NCBI GenBank assembly: GCA_024036415.1
Contig: JAMWET010001663.1
Coordinates: 340,001-404,000 of the forward strand
Direction: 5' to 3'
Source: Prochilodus magdalenae
Taxonomy: Eukaryota > Chordata > Actinopteri > Characiformes > Prochilodontidae
Length of the DNA: 64,000 bases
Shown here: positions 48,601 to 61,200 of the stretch, one piece after another
How positions within the stretch are numbered: position 1 is the stretch's first letter
Layout: each line of letters starts with the position of its first letter
Position numbers and translations under genes: made by a program
The notes under the pieces: model-generated
Seen by the model: the letters and a program-made list of their open reading frames with translations, nothing else
Told to the model about the DNA's origin: nothing
Databases searched by the model: none

Positions 48601-51600
48601 TGTTTATGTCAATCCTGGTGCCGTACATCACCCCAGCATGGTATACGATTTATTAATTCAAAATTGGTATAGATTAATATTGCGTATCAACAGAAATGCA
48701 AAGTGTGTGTATCGAAGCTGGTATGGGAACTGGGGGAGTTTTAAACACATAGCTACTGCCTGGTATTATATGTGGTGTTTGTGTACTGTGTGTTTATGGT
48801 TGGGTGGTGCTTACTGTGTGTCAGGCTGGCGGTGTATGTCTGAGTCCTGTCCTCAGAGCTGATGGTGCAGGTGTAGGTGAGACTATCCTGGACTGGCTGA
48901 GCTGAGAGGGTGCTGACCAGTGAATACAGACCCTGGGAGTCCTGTTTTGTCTCAGGGTTGCCATGCTTGAGGTCCTTGTCTTGTGAGGTTCCTACAGTTG
49001 TCCATGAGATTCTTGGTTCTGGGTAAACTTCACTCGTGTTGCAGGTAATTCCATCATTCGTTATTTTTAGATCCACTGATTTGATTGGTGCTGAAAGAAA
49101 AATAGGGATCAAGTACTTATCAATGTAGGGTGAGTGTACCCATTAAGCCCATGCACCCTTTAAGCCCACTTCTAATCTCATGCACTGTAAACAAATAACA
49201 CACTACACAGCTACAATTAAGATTGTCAGCTACAAATAGTAAGCATTTTGTTATTCATGTAACATTAATATTTAAATAAATGCATCATAAATTGTTCTCT
49301 GGAGCTGATTAATTGAATAAATTGCCCTTTTTTTATTTATTTATTTTTTTTTTTTTACAGGTGGGCTTAAATGGTACATCCCATCAAAATGCATGCAAAC
49401 TGCAGCGAGCACATGCTAATATTCAATGACAAAAATTTCTGAATGGAGCACAGTAGTAACTGCTGTGATATTTGATGCAAACCATATTTAGGCTTCTTGC
49501 ATGGTTTTGTGAGCATATCTTACATTTTGAAAGGAAAGCATTGTTTTTTTTTTTTTTTTTAAAGCATTCCTCACTGCGGAACCGTTTAAGCCCACCTCAT
49601 GTATTTCAATAGAGAATTTTTTTCTAGTACAAGTTAAATACATATTTCTGTTCAAACGTGTTTGAATGTAACAGTTTGCTGTGTGACTTTAAATTACTGA
49701 TCTACTTTACTACATAGATGGATGGATGGATGGATGGATGGATGGAGAGACAGACAGAATGTAAACTAACTAGTGTGATTATGAATATAGATGTCTTATC
49801 ATTTGTTTTCAGCAAGAAAAACTAATGATAAACATATTCACTCTTATATAATAAATATATTGTTGTTTATTTTTTAATTGAATTGCCTGGAATGCCTGAA
49901 ATGTAACTAAGTTAAATGATTAATTAGTTCTGTACTGCACTGTTTGTCATGTTGAATGTCATTTGTTCAGATGATCTTGTTAAAAAACAAAAACATTTTC
50001 ACTGTATTTATTAAATATATTGCTGTTTACTTTACTTAAAAAAAAAACAATGAAACAGTCATTATTTTATCAATAAATGTTGTTATAGACTTTTTTGGAA
50101 CATACATGGCCTAAATGGTACAATTGTACCAATTAAGCCCATGCCAGACTTTTGATTTTTGCCCTAAAATTTCTTAATTATGTATTTAAAAAAAAAGTAC
50201 ATCAACTAATTAAAAAACATTTAAATGAGAGGTAAATCGTCCCCTTTACCAAATGTTGTCACTTACAAATTATGTCAATATCTAGGAAAAATAGTGAAAC
50301 TAGAAAAGATTTTGGGGGGCTTAATGGGTACACTTACCCTAGTTATTTTGAGAGATGTTGAAAGGTTCTTTAGGGATACAAAAGATGATCTCTATTAAGA
50401 AACCTTTTTGTCACCTTTTAGATTAGATTAGATTCAACTTTATTGTCATTGTGCAGAGTACAGGTACAGAGCCAATGAAATGCAGTTAGCATCTAACCAG
50501 AAGTGCAAGTACAGTATTATTTACATAAAGAGCCGAAATAATAAATATATACATATGTAAGCATATCTATATACATATATATGAATGTATAGAGCAGCAT
50601 TTACAATGAATGTTTCAACTGTAAGAGTAGTGCAAATAGACAGTATGTACAAGTTATACCTGACTTTTATCTTGAAACTGTTAAACAATGCAAACAGCAG
50701 CATTCTAAAGTTAAGTTTTATTTTTTTGTTTTAAGTTTAATTTTTTATGGTTTTTCTCACCCTTCACGTTTACATTGATGTCAGCTTCCTTGTTGGCAGA
50801 AGTCACGGCAGTATAGCACTTGTATCTGCCCATGTCTTGGATCCTGACCCCTCTCAGGATCAGAGATGTATTCCCGTTAGAGATCTGATCAGGGAACAGA
50901 GATGTCCTGTTCTTATAAGCTTCATCCTGGAGTTCCAGTTGATCAGAACCACTGTAGAACGAATGTATGATGGCTATCCTATTACCAACCACTTTTTGCC
51001 AGTGGATGACCTCTTTATAATCAGACTGGCACGGAAGAACACAGTCTTGGGAGAAGAGACATGTAACAGCTTCTGCAGGAACACAAACCAGGCAGATGAG
51101 TTAAAGTTTTTTTTTTTTTTTTTTTTTTTTTTTTGGTTTCAATGATTAACTAATTGGCTTATTCCGTTTTTTTACAGAATAGTTCACGGTTTTCTGCTGA
51201 AATTGTATGTTTTCTCATTACATCTGAAACAACTACTGTAGTAGCGTAGAATGCTACAGCTTCACACGGCACACCTGTTTCATTCGGACCTACTGTGGCT
51301 TTAGTGTGGCAAATATAGTGAATAAATATTACTTCAATACAAGTGGAAGTTGTGTAGTTCTAGAGTACTTGGATTTAAGCCAGCCCCTGTCTCTTCATCC
51401 CCTTAACGCACCAATAACACAAGCTCCGTATCCCCATACCCCTACCAGCCCTGTCTCGCCATTCCATACGTCTACCAGTGAACCATACCCTGCCAAAAAC
51501 CCAAGCTCCGTCTCCCCATCCTCATAACCCTACCAGTGAACCTGCCCTGTCTTCTCATCGCTATACCCCTACCAGTGAGCCATACCTCGCCAATAACCCA

Positions 51601-52961
51601 AACTCTGTCTCCTCATTCCTATACCCGTACCAGTGACTCAGTTTCCCAATACTACCATTGAACCAGCCCTGTCTTGCTATAGCGGGAAGATTACGCAACC
51701 CATAAAACATGGGATTTTTGCATGAAATCACTTATGATGAGAAGCGAAAGTGAAACAACTGTATTTAATCCTCTTTAGGCTACATGAAACATTCATGACT
51801 GTTGTTTCAGATTAAGCCCAGTGTTTGCTTTCCAAATCCAAATGATTGTACATGACCACAAATAGTCTTTCTGCAAGAGTTTCTGTAATATCTGTAAACA
51901 CTATTTTAAATGGTTTGATTGGATTCATATGAAAGGTTCTAACAAACTGGGGCTGAAATCTTTTAAAGACATAATATAGACATTATATATAATAATAACT
52001 ATAATAAGACATTATAGTTATGACTTAAAACACCCTAATTAAAATGTAAACTATCATGCTACTAGAGAGTATGACATTATCATACATATACTGTAAGAAA
52101 GACAGAGACAGAGACTTACATTTCAGAATAAATACAAATGTCAGAGCAGCAGCATACTGCTCCTATAAAAGGTTCTCCGCATATTCTCTCATCCACTGAC
52201 AGGTTCTAAAGTTCTAAAGACTCTTTTACCCTTATTTTGTATGTAGGTGTAGCTGCTGTTTGTTCAGGCTGTTCACCTCTGAGTTTCATCTATAGTCATT
52301 CAGTGAAAGAGGTTAAAAAAGGTCATGAAGGAACCGAAGTCCTGGAATATCTTTGGTTTTAAATTTCAAGTGACCAAGAAAAGCTTTTTATTTCTTTGTC
52401 AAGTGCAAAAAAAAAAAACAGAACCGAACTAATAAGCGAGCATCTAAACTGAAACAGCAAACAGATGACTTAATCTGTTAAAGCTATGTTATTATATGGA
52501 TCATATTAATCCAGACATTCTGAATAGATAGACATATCATTCCTGGTCCAGAGATAAATCAGCTATAACCCAGATTTAATTAAAAAAAAAAAAAAACAAC
52601 AGCCCTGTGTTTATATTGGAATTACAGGTGTAGTTTTGTTAGGAATGTCATGTAACAGCTACTATATCACCATTAGTAATACCAGTAGTAATATACAATA
52701 TCAATGTTTGAGTGTTTATTTTCAGTGGTAATATGCAAAATAAGCCTGTTGAAAACAGCTGCAGCCCACTGGAGAAACCGAGGAACTGCTGATTACTGTA
52801 CTTGGTGTGTGAGCTATGACATTGATGCTCGGATATTAATGCCCACATTGAGTTTTTTCTAACGATCAACAACAGTAAATGGAGAGAAATTTCTACTTAC
52901 CATCTCCCTTGGTCAGTATCAGTGACCAGAGCAGAGTTATTGTCCTAATCAGCCTCTTCAT
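45633..52961 (-). CDS. HHLA2-like B7-family protein, copy B, 6 exons, about 348 aa, altered 3' end
   Basis: Close paralogue of copy A and likely a B7-type cell-surface ligand. Exons: 52961-52901 signal peptide ([20 protein letters not shown]), 51072-50761 IgV ([30 protein letters not shown]), 49090-48815 IgC ([22 protein letters not shown]), 47090-46794 second V-like domain (VFCPEPQ, GTYTCER), 45867-45773 transmembrane, 45638-45633 end. Three oddities are seen. The ancestral acceptor of exon 5 reads CGG instead of AG; an ATAG nine bases downstream restores frame at the cost of three codons. Exon 5 ends ATG at its GTGAGT donor (phase 0, not 1), so exon 6 gives Asp and then a stop, leaving a stub tail after CLMTKRLCKAKTM. 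The third domain carries an extra Cys (KLDCEKHSG) and lacks the C-strand Trp. The extracellular part looks intact. It may be functional with a short tail, or at an early stage of decay. Confidence 0.82.
47388..47480. mobile_element. hAT-like MITE end
   Basis: TAGGGATGCACTGATCCGAT then TAGGATCGGATATCGG is the start of a frequent hAT-type element. The other end is missing; sequence from 47480 on is unrelated. Copy B intron 3. Confidence 0.5.
47565..48052 (+). mobile_element. L2-like LINE 3' UTR, second copy
   Basis: Shares GGAGGTTGGGTTCCGCCC, TTTTTCCTTGCCACTGTTG and AAAAAGCGCTATACAAATAA plus (TTGA)n with 15300-16199. It is opposite to copy B, in its intron 3. Confidence 0.65.
48055..48130 (-). 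mobile_element. tRNA-like SINE head
   Basis: On the - strand CTGTTAGCTCGCCTTGTAGG (box A region) and GGTTCGAGCCCCGC (box B) are spaced as in a tRNA. No CCA-ready acceptor stem was evident, so SINE is likelier than a tRNA gene. Copy B intron 3. The remainder of that intron (48140-48814) has a short (TG)n run at 48269-48291 and nothing else recognised. Confidence 0.5.
49128..50339. mobile_element. 1.2 kb DNA transposon with 23 bp TIRs and TA target site
   Basis: The left end GGGTGAGTGTACCCATTAAG (from 49128) and the inverse right end CTTAATGGGTACACTTACCC (to 50339) match with one difference over 23 bases. Each is flanked by TA (49126-49127 and 50340-50341). Subterminal copies of TTTAAGCCCAC and AATTAAGCCCATG recur inside. 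There is no transposase frame; the interior is AT-rich with T runs and a short (GGAT)n at 49719-49745. It lies in copy B intron 2. Confidence 0.8.
50405..50490 (-). mobile_element. LINE 3' tail (Rex1-like)
   Basis: On the - strand CATTTCATTGGCTCTGTACC then GACAATAAAGTTGAATCTAA with TCTAATCTAATC steps, related in style to 3840-3866. Copy B intron 2. Confidence 0.5.
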
Positions 52962-54882
52962 AGTCCTTTTGCATACCTCAGAACCTCAGTGAAGAACCTC
53001 TGCGAAGGTTTTTTTTTTTTTTTTCTAGAAGTTCAACTGAGGCTTGTTCTGACTTGCTTATCATCAGATTCACATGAAGAACAGACTGGCACACTTTCAC
53101 TACTGACTGTACTGCAGTTCTGCTGTTCACTCTGACAGTTTTTCCACTAATCTGCAGTTGTTGTTTTTTTCATAGACACTTAGACACACTTTACTGGTGC
53201 CAGTGTTCAGGCAACTGGGTTAAGACTTATTTAAGGTGGTACTGGGATTCTTGAGTACACAGTTAAAAAAAAGTGCAAATCCCAAGCAAACAGTATTGCT
53301 GCCATCTTGTGGAGATTCATATTCATAAAGCAAAAAAAAAAAAAAAACCCTGCGGAGTGGGTATTATGTTTGATATACATTTTCGACCCTGCATTGATGT
53401 ACCCTGTCGATGACTTCACATACACGCTTATATACATTATTGTAAGAGTTTCCAGTTTTGCTTCACTGCTGCTTGTATGCACACTGCTTATCTTGAGTTG
53501 ATGCCCTGGACGATGTGTGTCGTTGTTTCTCAATATGCAAAAACCTAATAAAAATATGATTACCAAAAATTTCCTTTTTCATGTTTCTCTTGGTATCTTT
53601 AATATCATGACATATTTACTTGAGAATCTTTCCTTTTTTTACTCAGTATTTTAAATGCAGTTTATGGTTAACATTATCTGTAAATAGTATCTTAAAATAA
53701 ATATTGAGAATATTTCAAATCTGCCTTATTTTCATAATGCATTACATACATAATACATTTACTTGTTACTTGTATCCATTCCATGTCAAAATGAGTTATC
53801 TTATATAAACATCATTATGTTAATTCACTAAATAAATTTGATGTGCTGCTGTCAGACACAAAGGAGAAAAAAGCAGAAGTGAGAATGAAGATAAACAGGA
53901 GCCAGAGGCAAATAAATCTGACAGTATTTCAAACTTTTCAAATAATCAGCTCGCTCCTCTTAATTCTCGGATTCGGATACTGAAAGTGCCAGAGTGGAAT
54001 CTGAGGACTGACTAAGAGCAAGCATGCTGGACGTGACTGCAATGCAAGACAAATAAACCACTTAAATAACTCTTATGTTAAATAATAGCTTAAATGCAGT
54101 CATGTATCATGCATTCATAAAAGTTCATTCATACATCCAACTGTAATTTCTCCACCCATCCCCTAAATCTATAGGTCCCTAGATTCATTGGTTATTTCAG
54201 TTATTAAAAATGTTCCACCATTTGATCTCCTGGTTGTGTTGCCTGACGTTTCAGACTAATTGTAGCCTAAGTTAAAATGGCATCTGCAGAAATCCTTGTT
54301 TATGAACTTGTGTTTATATTACATTTTTCAAATAAACATGATTATAATAATTAGGCTCGTGGTTTTCTTGATGAGGTTGGAAAATCCACAAATAAAATTT
54401 TTACCCAAAATGGCTACTGGCATTGCACCAGGTAAGTCACTTGGTCTTCTTTTTATTGCAACACCTGCCTACTATTTCATAAAACCATGTCAAAATAAAA
54501 GTTGTTTCTGGTTTAGCCGCCTGGCATTTGAGAAAGTACGAATTTGCAGGCAAAAGTTTTTCAGTGAGTCTTTATGTACCTCTCTTGTTCCTGCTTACGC
54601 CACAAGAGGGCACCATTTGCACTCAAACAGCTTTTGTTACTTGGCAACAGTGTCACTGTATATCCTCATTGTAGGTAATAAAAGGTCTTTGTGGCACAAA
54701 AAGTAAAACATGAATTCCGTGATGTTTTACATTGTGTTTATGGGTGTTTCTGTCTTTCATTTGCATTTTTTCTGTGTAACAGATGTGTAGAATGTAGCAA
54801 TTCATGGTGGTCAGGGATAGAAGAAAGTTCCATCCAGTATTTTAAACAGCTTCTTCGATGCAGTGCAGTTCACATCTTTTCC
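52962..54882 (-). other. Spacer between copies C and B
   Basis: The first 200 bases hold the copy B 5' UTR and promoter region, similar to that of copy A. The rest is AT-rich. Near copy C's stop, reverse-strand AATAAA occurs at 54451-54456 as a possible polyA signal. CTCF-like motifs are at 53299-53315 (- strand CTCCACAAGATGGCAGC) and 54599-54616 (GCCACAAGAGGGCACCA). No other gene was seen. Confidence 0.45.
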
Positions 54883-57800
54883 TTATGTCTGTTCTGTGGT
54901 TGGATCAGCTGTTAGTTGGACGCCTTCAGAGGCAGCTTCACTGTCTTTCATGGTCACTGAAAAAAAGAGATACATTTGTTAGTGCTTGCTCTGAATATAT
55001 ACACTCACTGAGCACTTGATTTAGACATGCCTCCTTGTATCTACACTCATTATCCATTCCATCACCATACTGTATAGGAGCACTCTGTAGTTCTACAGTT
55101 GTAGAGTGTTATCTGTTTCTCTGTATACTGTATTACCCTGTTCTTTAATGATCAGGACCCCCCCACAAGACCACCACAAAGCAGGTATTACCTGGGTGGT
55201 GGATCATTCTCAGCACTGCAGTCACACTGACGTGGTTGTAGTGTGTTTAGTGTGTGTTGTGCTGGTGTGAGTGGATCAGACTCTGCTGTGCTCCTGGACA
55301 ACTCAGTGTCACTGCTGGACTGAGAATCGACCACAAGCCTACACTGTGCAGCCAACTATCCAGGGGGCAGCGTCCTGTGGGCAGTGTACTGTGACCACTG
55401 ATTAAAAGACTAGAGGATGACCAACACTACTGTGCAGCAGCAGATGAGCTAGCGTCTCTGACTGTACATCTACAAGGTGGACCAGCAGGGTAGGAGTGTC
55501 TAATAGAGTGGACAGTGAGTGGACACAGTGTTTAAACACTCCAGCAGCACTGCTGTGTCTAATCCACTCACACCAGCACCACATCAGTGTCACAGACACA
55601 GCAAATATAGCTCTCTGTCACAATGATAAACTAGCTTTCATTGTTTTAATAATGATCAATAAATTGTTTAAGGGACACAATGTCTTTACATCACCTTCGC
55701 ATCAGGTCCTTTATCCCAAGGAAGTGACCACCCTCATTCATGCTTACCTCTGACCTGTTGGGTGCTTTTGGCCCTTCCAGCATTTTCTGAATGTGAGCAG
55801 TCGTCTAGTTGGATAAAAGTGAAAGACAGTGGTGAACCAGTTTGGCTAAGCAGGGCAGAAGGTGTAGCGGTATGTAGCGCTGTATACTAAAATCAGCCCA
55901 GGCTCACCTCTTAGCTCCAGTATTCCTACAGCAAGTGCAGCAGTGACAGCAAGAGTGGCGATTACAAGAGCAGGGATCCACCACAGTGTAGAACCTTCTG
56001 TTTTCACCTGCGTCCTCTCACCTGCAGGGGAAAGGGTTTAAAAAGGAATCATGCCTGTGCCAACAAGGAAGCAGTATTAATAAGAACTGGAACTCATTCT
56101 GTGAAACCCTATCTGAAAAGGAAGTAGCGCTTCCACTGACTGACTTACATAAGAAATCACAGTGTACCTTCCATGTCAGAAATACTCACCATCTGATTCC
56201 ATTTATTTCTATACTGTGTGTGTATTAGGGTTCTGTCCATTTACTCTAACTGTGGTACACAATTAGTCATCCAAATAACTGACCAGCAGTTCCTGACCGC
56301 AGAACCACTGTTGGCCTGCAGAATATCCAGATTTTAATTCTCTTAAATCTTTACTGGTTGTTCCATGAAGTCTTAAACTGCCATGGAAGGCATCCACCAA
56401 ATTTGGACTAACTGCCACATACTTTGATGCAGGAGTGTTTGGATATTAATGTGGCCTACATCCAGAAACTTGTCCAGTACACAACATTAACAACATCGAA
56501 TCAACATCATGTTGTTTTGCGATTACTGGGATCGTCAGTCGAAAACGCAACCAAATGTTAAGACTGAACTTCAGAGGCAGAGGTAGATAAATCGCTCTGT
56601 GGGTTCTTTTGAAAATCTGATGGCAGATCTCCTGAAAATGTTTGGAAGTGTAATGAAGTCTTGGGATAATGATTTATGTATTAAATAGTAATTAATGTAT
56701 TATTAACTCAATTAATGAATGAAGGGTACTTTCTGACATTTGCATAGTACTGTGTTTATACATATTAACACTTAAGGGTGAATTGGGAAAATTATGAATT
56801 AAAAATTAAGTAGTAGTAAAAGATTATTACTGGGTTTTATAAAGGTCAGTTTTACTGCCAAGTCTACTTCCCCATAAAATATCCAGCCAGGTGTGAATCT
56901 GTGGTAGGAAACTGACCATTTGTGAAAGGTTAGCAAATTGTAGATGAGTAAATGAGCTATAGTCCTCTAACTGCACACCAGCGGGGTGGAACAGAAGTCC
57001 TTTCACTTTAATGAGAAATTGATCTGTCTGTTAGAGGAGAAAGAAAAGGTAAAGGGAGATGGTGTTTTGTGCAGCTGGATGTTATACTGTACTTTCATGT
57101 TCAGATGAAGTGATGTTGACCACTGTCTGGCCTTCGTGTCTCTTCTGCAGGCTTGAGATGATGCAGCTGTAAGTTCCCGTATGCTCCACACTCTGAGGGC
57201 TGAGGAGCTGGAGGGATGCGTCCCCTGTTTGCACCGTCCTGGCGTCCACCCAGGCCCTGCCCTCCCATTGGTTGGACATTAGCTGCGTCTTGCTGTCGTA
57301 AGTGCAAATCACATTGGGCTCATTTGTTCCGGTCAGTGTGAAGAGCCAGGTCAGCGTGAAGTTTTGTAAGGTCCATGGTGCCTTGCAGGGAATGGTGAGG
57401 TTCTTACCCTCAGTGGAGTTTATTTCTGCCCACTCGAGGAATGAGTATGATTTCGATGTGAGGGTAACCTCGTTGACAACTGCAATAGAAGGAAGCAATT
57501 TATGGGTAAAATTTTGCTATCTTGGTGAAGCTTTTTGATACAGTACAAATCAGAAGCTTGGAGAGGCTTTACCATTCCTATATTCTATACAAACTATACT
57601 GAACCTTATATACAAAATATACTGAACATTTTTTTAAAAAGTGCCCTATATGTCCTGAAAATCTTTTCACACCCAAAAGTTTAGATATTGAAAGAATATA
57701 CTAAAAGTTTTTTGGTCCAATAATTTCAGAAAATAGGTGGCAAAAAAAATTCAAAACACTTTTGGCCCAATTGTTTGATATGATATATGTAAATTTTACA

Positions 57801-57924
57801 TATTGAAGATGTTCCAAAAATCTTTTTACATATTAAAAATAATATATATATTGTAAGGTGTTTTGGCCCAGTAATTTTACCTATTAAGTATTCAAATAAA
57901 TATGAAAAAAATATATATATTTTT

Positions 57925-57961
<37 letters not shown>

Positions 57962-58115
57962 ATGTGTATATATGTATATATATATTGCAAGGTTTTTTGG
58001 CCCGGTAATTTTACCTATTAAATAGTATTCAAATAAATATGGAAAAAAAAAAAATATATATATATATATATATTTTTTTTTTTCATATTTATTTGAATAC
58101 TATTTAATATATATA

Positions 58116-58151
<36 letters not shown>

Positions 58152-58175
58152 TGTATGTATGTATGTATGTATGTA

Positions 58176-58260
<85 letters not shown>

Positions 58261-61200
58261 TTAATATTTTGGCCCAAGGATTTCAAATAACACAAATAGT
58301 TTGTCCCAGATGCATTACATATTAAAACTCTTTTGGCCCAAAGCTTGTATACTACCTGAAGGTTTAGTGCTGATATCACAACAATAGCAGAAAATGTGTA
58401 GGGTTTGGCATCGCTGCTAGAGGTTGCACAAATATTTACGTATAGCATATTGTTATTAGCAAAATAACCCTATAGTGTGTTTCACAATGGAAACCATATG
58501 AACCAGATCATTTAAGCCCAAGCAGTCAGTGCTTTCCTATAGATGGAGATCAGAGAATCCTTGGTTTAGCTTGAGTTTAGTAAGAATCTCGATTTGGGAC
58601 TGATTCTACTCTTTGCGAATACATAATATTAACATTGCAAACTGACAAAGAGCATTCATTGTCCCAAAACCATTTACAGGCAGCGTGTGTTGATTTTGCA
58701 TACAAGAAAAAGACATTTTGTGGAGGATGAGCCGACCTGTCTCTTTCAGGGATGCTCTCCATGACTGAGCAGAGTAAGATGAGTTGATTGTGCAGATGTA
58801 GGTGAAGTCAGAGCGCTCTTTCAGTCTCTTCAGTTTACTCTCCACTTCGTACAGACCCTGTCTGTTGGCCTTTTTGCGGGTGATGGGTCTCAGCTTGTCC
58901 GGGGGCGTGGGAGGTTCAGTAGACCATGACACATGAGGAGCAGGGTAGACATCCCGAGTGGAGCACTTGACCTCCTCAAAGCCGCTTAGACGAGTGATGT
59001 CTACATCCACTGAGTGGATGGAAGCTAAAGTAATGGAGTATAGAGTAGTTTAGGGAGCGTTTATTATCAGCATACTTTTAGGGACCGCAGTTACAGTACT
59101 GTTGCAGTGTTTATCAAATGAACACTGCAGAACAGCTGTAGATTCTAACATCACCAAGAAAACTGTATAACATCAAGAAGAAAGATATCATAACCTCAAT
59201 ATCAGAATGTCTAATGCTTGAAGGGTGGAGGTCAAAACCCAAGGCAGGTATCACCCCTAATTGTTAATTATAGTACGATATTGGTCTTATTGACATTTTA
59301 CTGTTCTCAGCAGCCAAAGAAATATTTAATAAAACATCTACAGATATAATCTTTCAGGCTACACTGGCCATATATCTTACAGCAATGGATAATTATTTGA
59401 TTTGCAGTTCATATAAAATATTTGCAACCAAAGAAACTCGTGCAGAAGTTTAACGAAATTGCAGGTGGGTTAACAGGATACACTGAACCAAATATGTAAA
59501 GACCTTTTATAGGTTAATGTGTTTACACACTGTAGTGTTATTTTATTGTAGCTCATAGTTTTAATGCTGGTAGAATCTTAGATCATGTGATTTAAGCTCT
59601 CTGAATATCCTGCCTAGAGTTTCATGTAAGCAATTACCCATAAATATGAGCTACAGTAGGACATTTTAACACGGCACCACAATACGTCACACAATGGAGA
59701 CATAGGTTCAGTAGCTGCTTTGCTACAGCACTTTCCTCACACTGATCCAGTTTAACACCAGCTGTTTAAAAAAGGCCTGCTACAGGATGAGTGTTGCAGA
59801 AATACTGGTAGCAGCATTGTGTGTTCCGGAGTTTAACGATACCTCAGCAGTCAGTACAAATGTAGTACTGGTGTTTGATACTCGCCCCTAATACTAGCCC
59901 GACAGTCATGTTGGAACACTAAGAGCCGCTAACCTTACCTTCCACTTTCACTACGACGAAGGACTCATTCTCCTCTTTGCCTTTCACAACATGGCACCTG
60001 TAGCGCCCCCTGTCCTGCGGCGCACAGTGCTGCAGGAGAAGAGAGGCATTGCCAAGGGCGAGCTGCTGCGTGGACATTGATGTCCTGCCCACAAACTGCT
60101 CACTGGGCGGGTCGTTGCTCTGTGCATGGCTGTAGACCAGAACATTCTGCCTGAACCACTGGACCTCCTCGCCGCCGGCAGGGCTAAAGCTACAGGGCAG
60201 GACGCAGTCCTCAGAGAATAGGCAGGTTATCTGCACATCTGATAGAAGTAAGGAAACAAAAGGATCAACCTGTAATCACATCTCAACACGAGCACAGTCC
60301 ACTCAGTCTTTTACTATTGGGCTATTAATGGTTGTTGCTGGCTTATTTAATTTAATCAGAATGTCTAGGAACTTTTCAAGCAGTAATCCATAACTTCCTG
60401 TTTCACTGGAGTGTATAATGAGGTGGTACCAAGATCAAATTCCCTTCATCTTCATTCTTTAACATGGGAAGGACAAGGGAACAAAAAATTTAACCAAAGG
60501 GAAAGTGTGCTGACCTTCAGAAATTAGCAATAATTAAAGGCTCCAGTCGGCTGGAACTGTGACAAGCTTGCCCGGACAAGGACGAGGGGCCACATGCCTA
60601 GGGATCACTGCTGAAGATTTACAAAGAAGTAGAATCTTGGCTCCTCAGGCCCCCAAACCTACTGTACCATCAAACGCCACCTCTGTGCCAACAGGTTATT
60701 TGGAAGGCGTTTCAGGAAAAAGCCCTTCCGGTCATCTAAGCACAAACATGAGCACCTGGCGTTTGCTAAATGCTACTGCAACCATGTTCTATGGTCAGAG
60801 GAAACTAAAGCTGAGCTTTCTGGCAGCAGATGCTGAAGGGGGGTGGGATGTAAAAAGAAGGATGACTGTACTCAGGGTACTTAGGGTACCTGGCCTCATC
60901 GACTCTGTATTCCCAGGACATGTTAAATCAAAATCCGTCTGCCTTTGCCAAGAAACTAAAATCCAGATCCACACACTAATGGTTTACTGAACATGAGATC
61001 GAGCTACATGGACTTCGGTTCTGTAGGACTTTAATTAAAGCGGTAGTAAATAACAGCAGATGGGTACGTCCGCTATACGGTATGAACTGATATCAGACCT
61101 TTAGCCTAACGAACCTTTAAACTCAACATTTTTTTTTGTTTTTGACCAAATTCTTTGCTGTGTTTGGTCTAAAAGGGGTTGGAGGATGATGCCCGAGACA

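Noticed and set aside
54296..54706. Open frame of about 136 codons on the + strand between copies B and C
   Set aside because: No recognisable family and AT-rich composition; it overlaps the 3' flank of copy C and lacks splice partners.
60559..60990. Open frame of 143 codons on the + strand in copy C intron 1
   Set aside because: It reads a Tc1-like fragment in the wrong frame.
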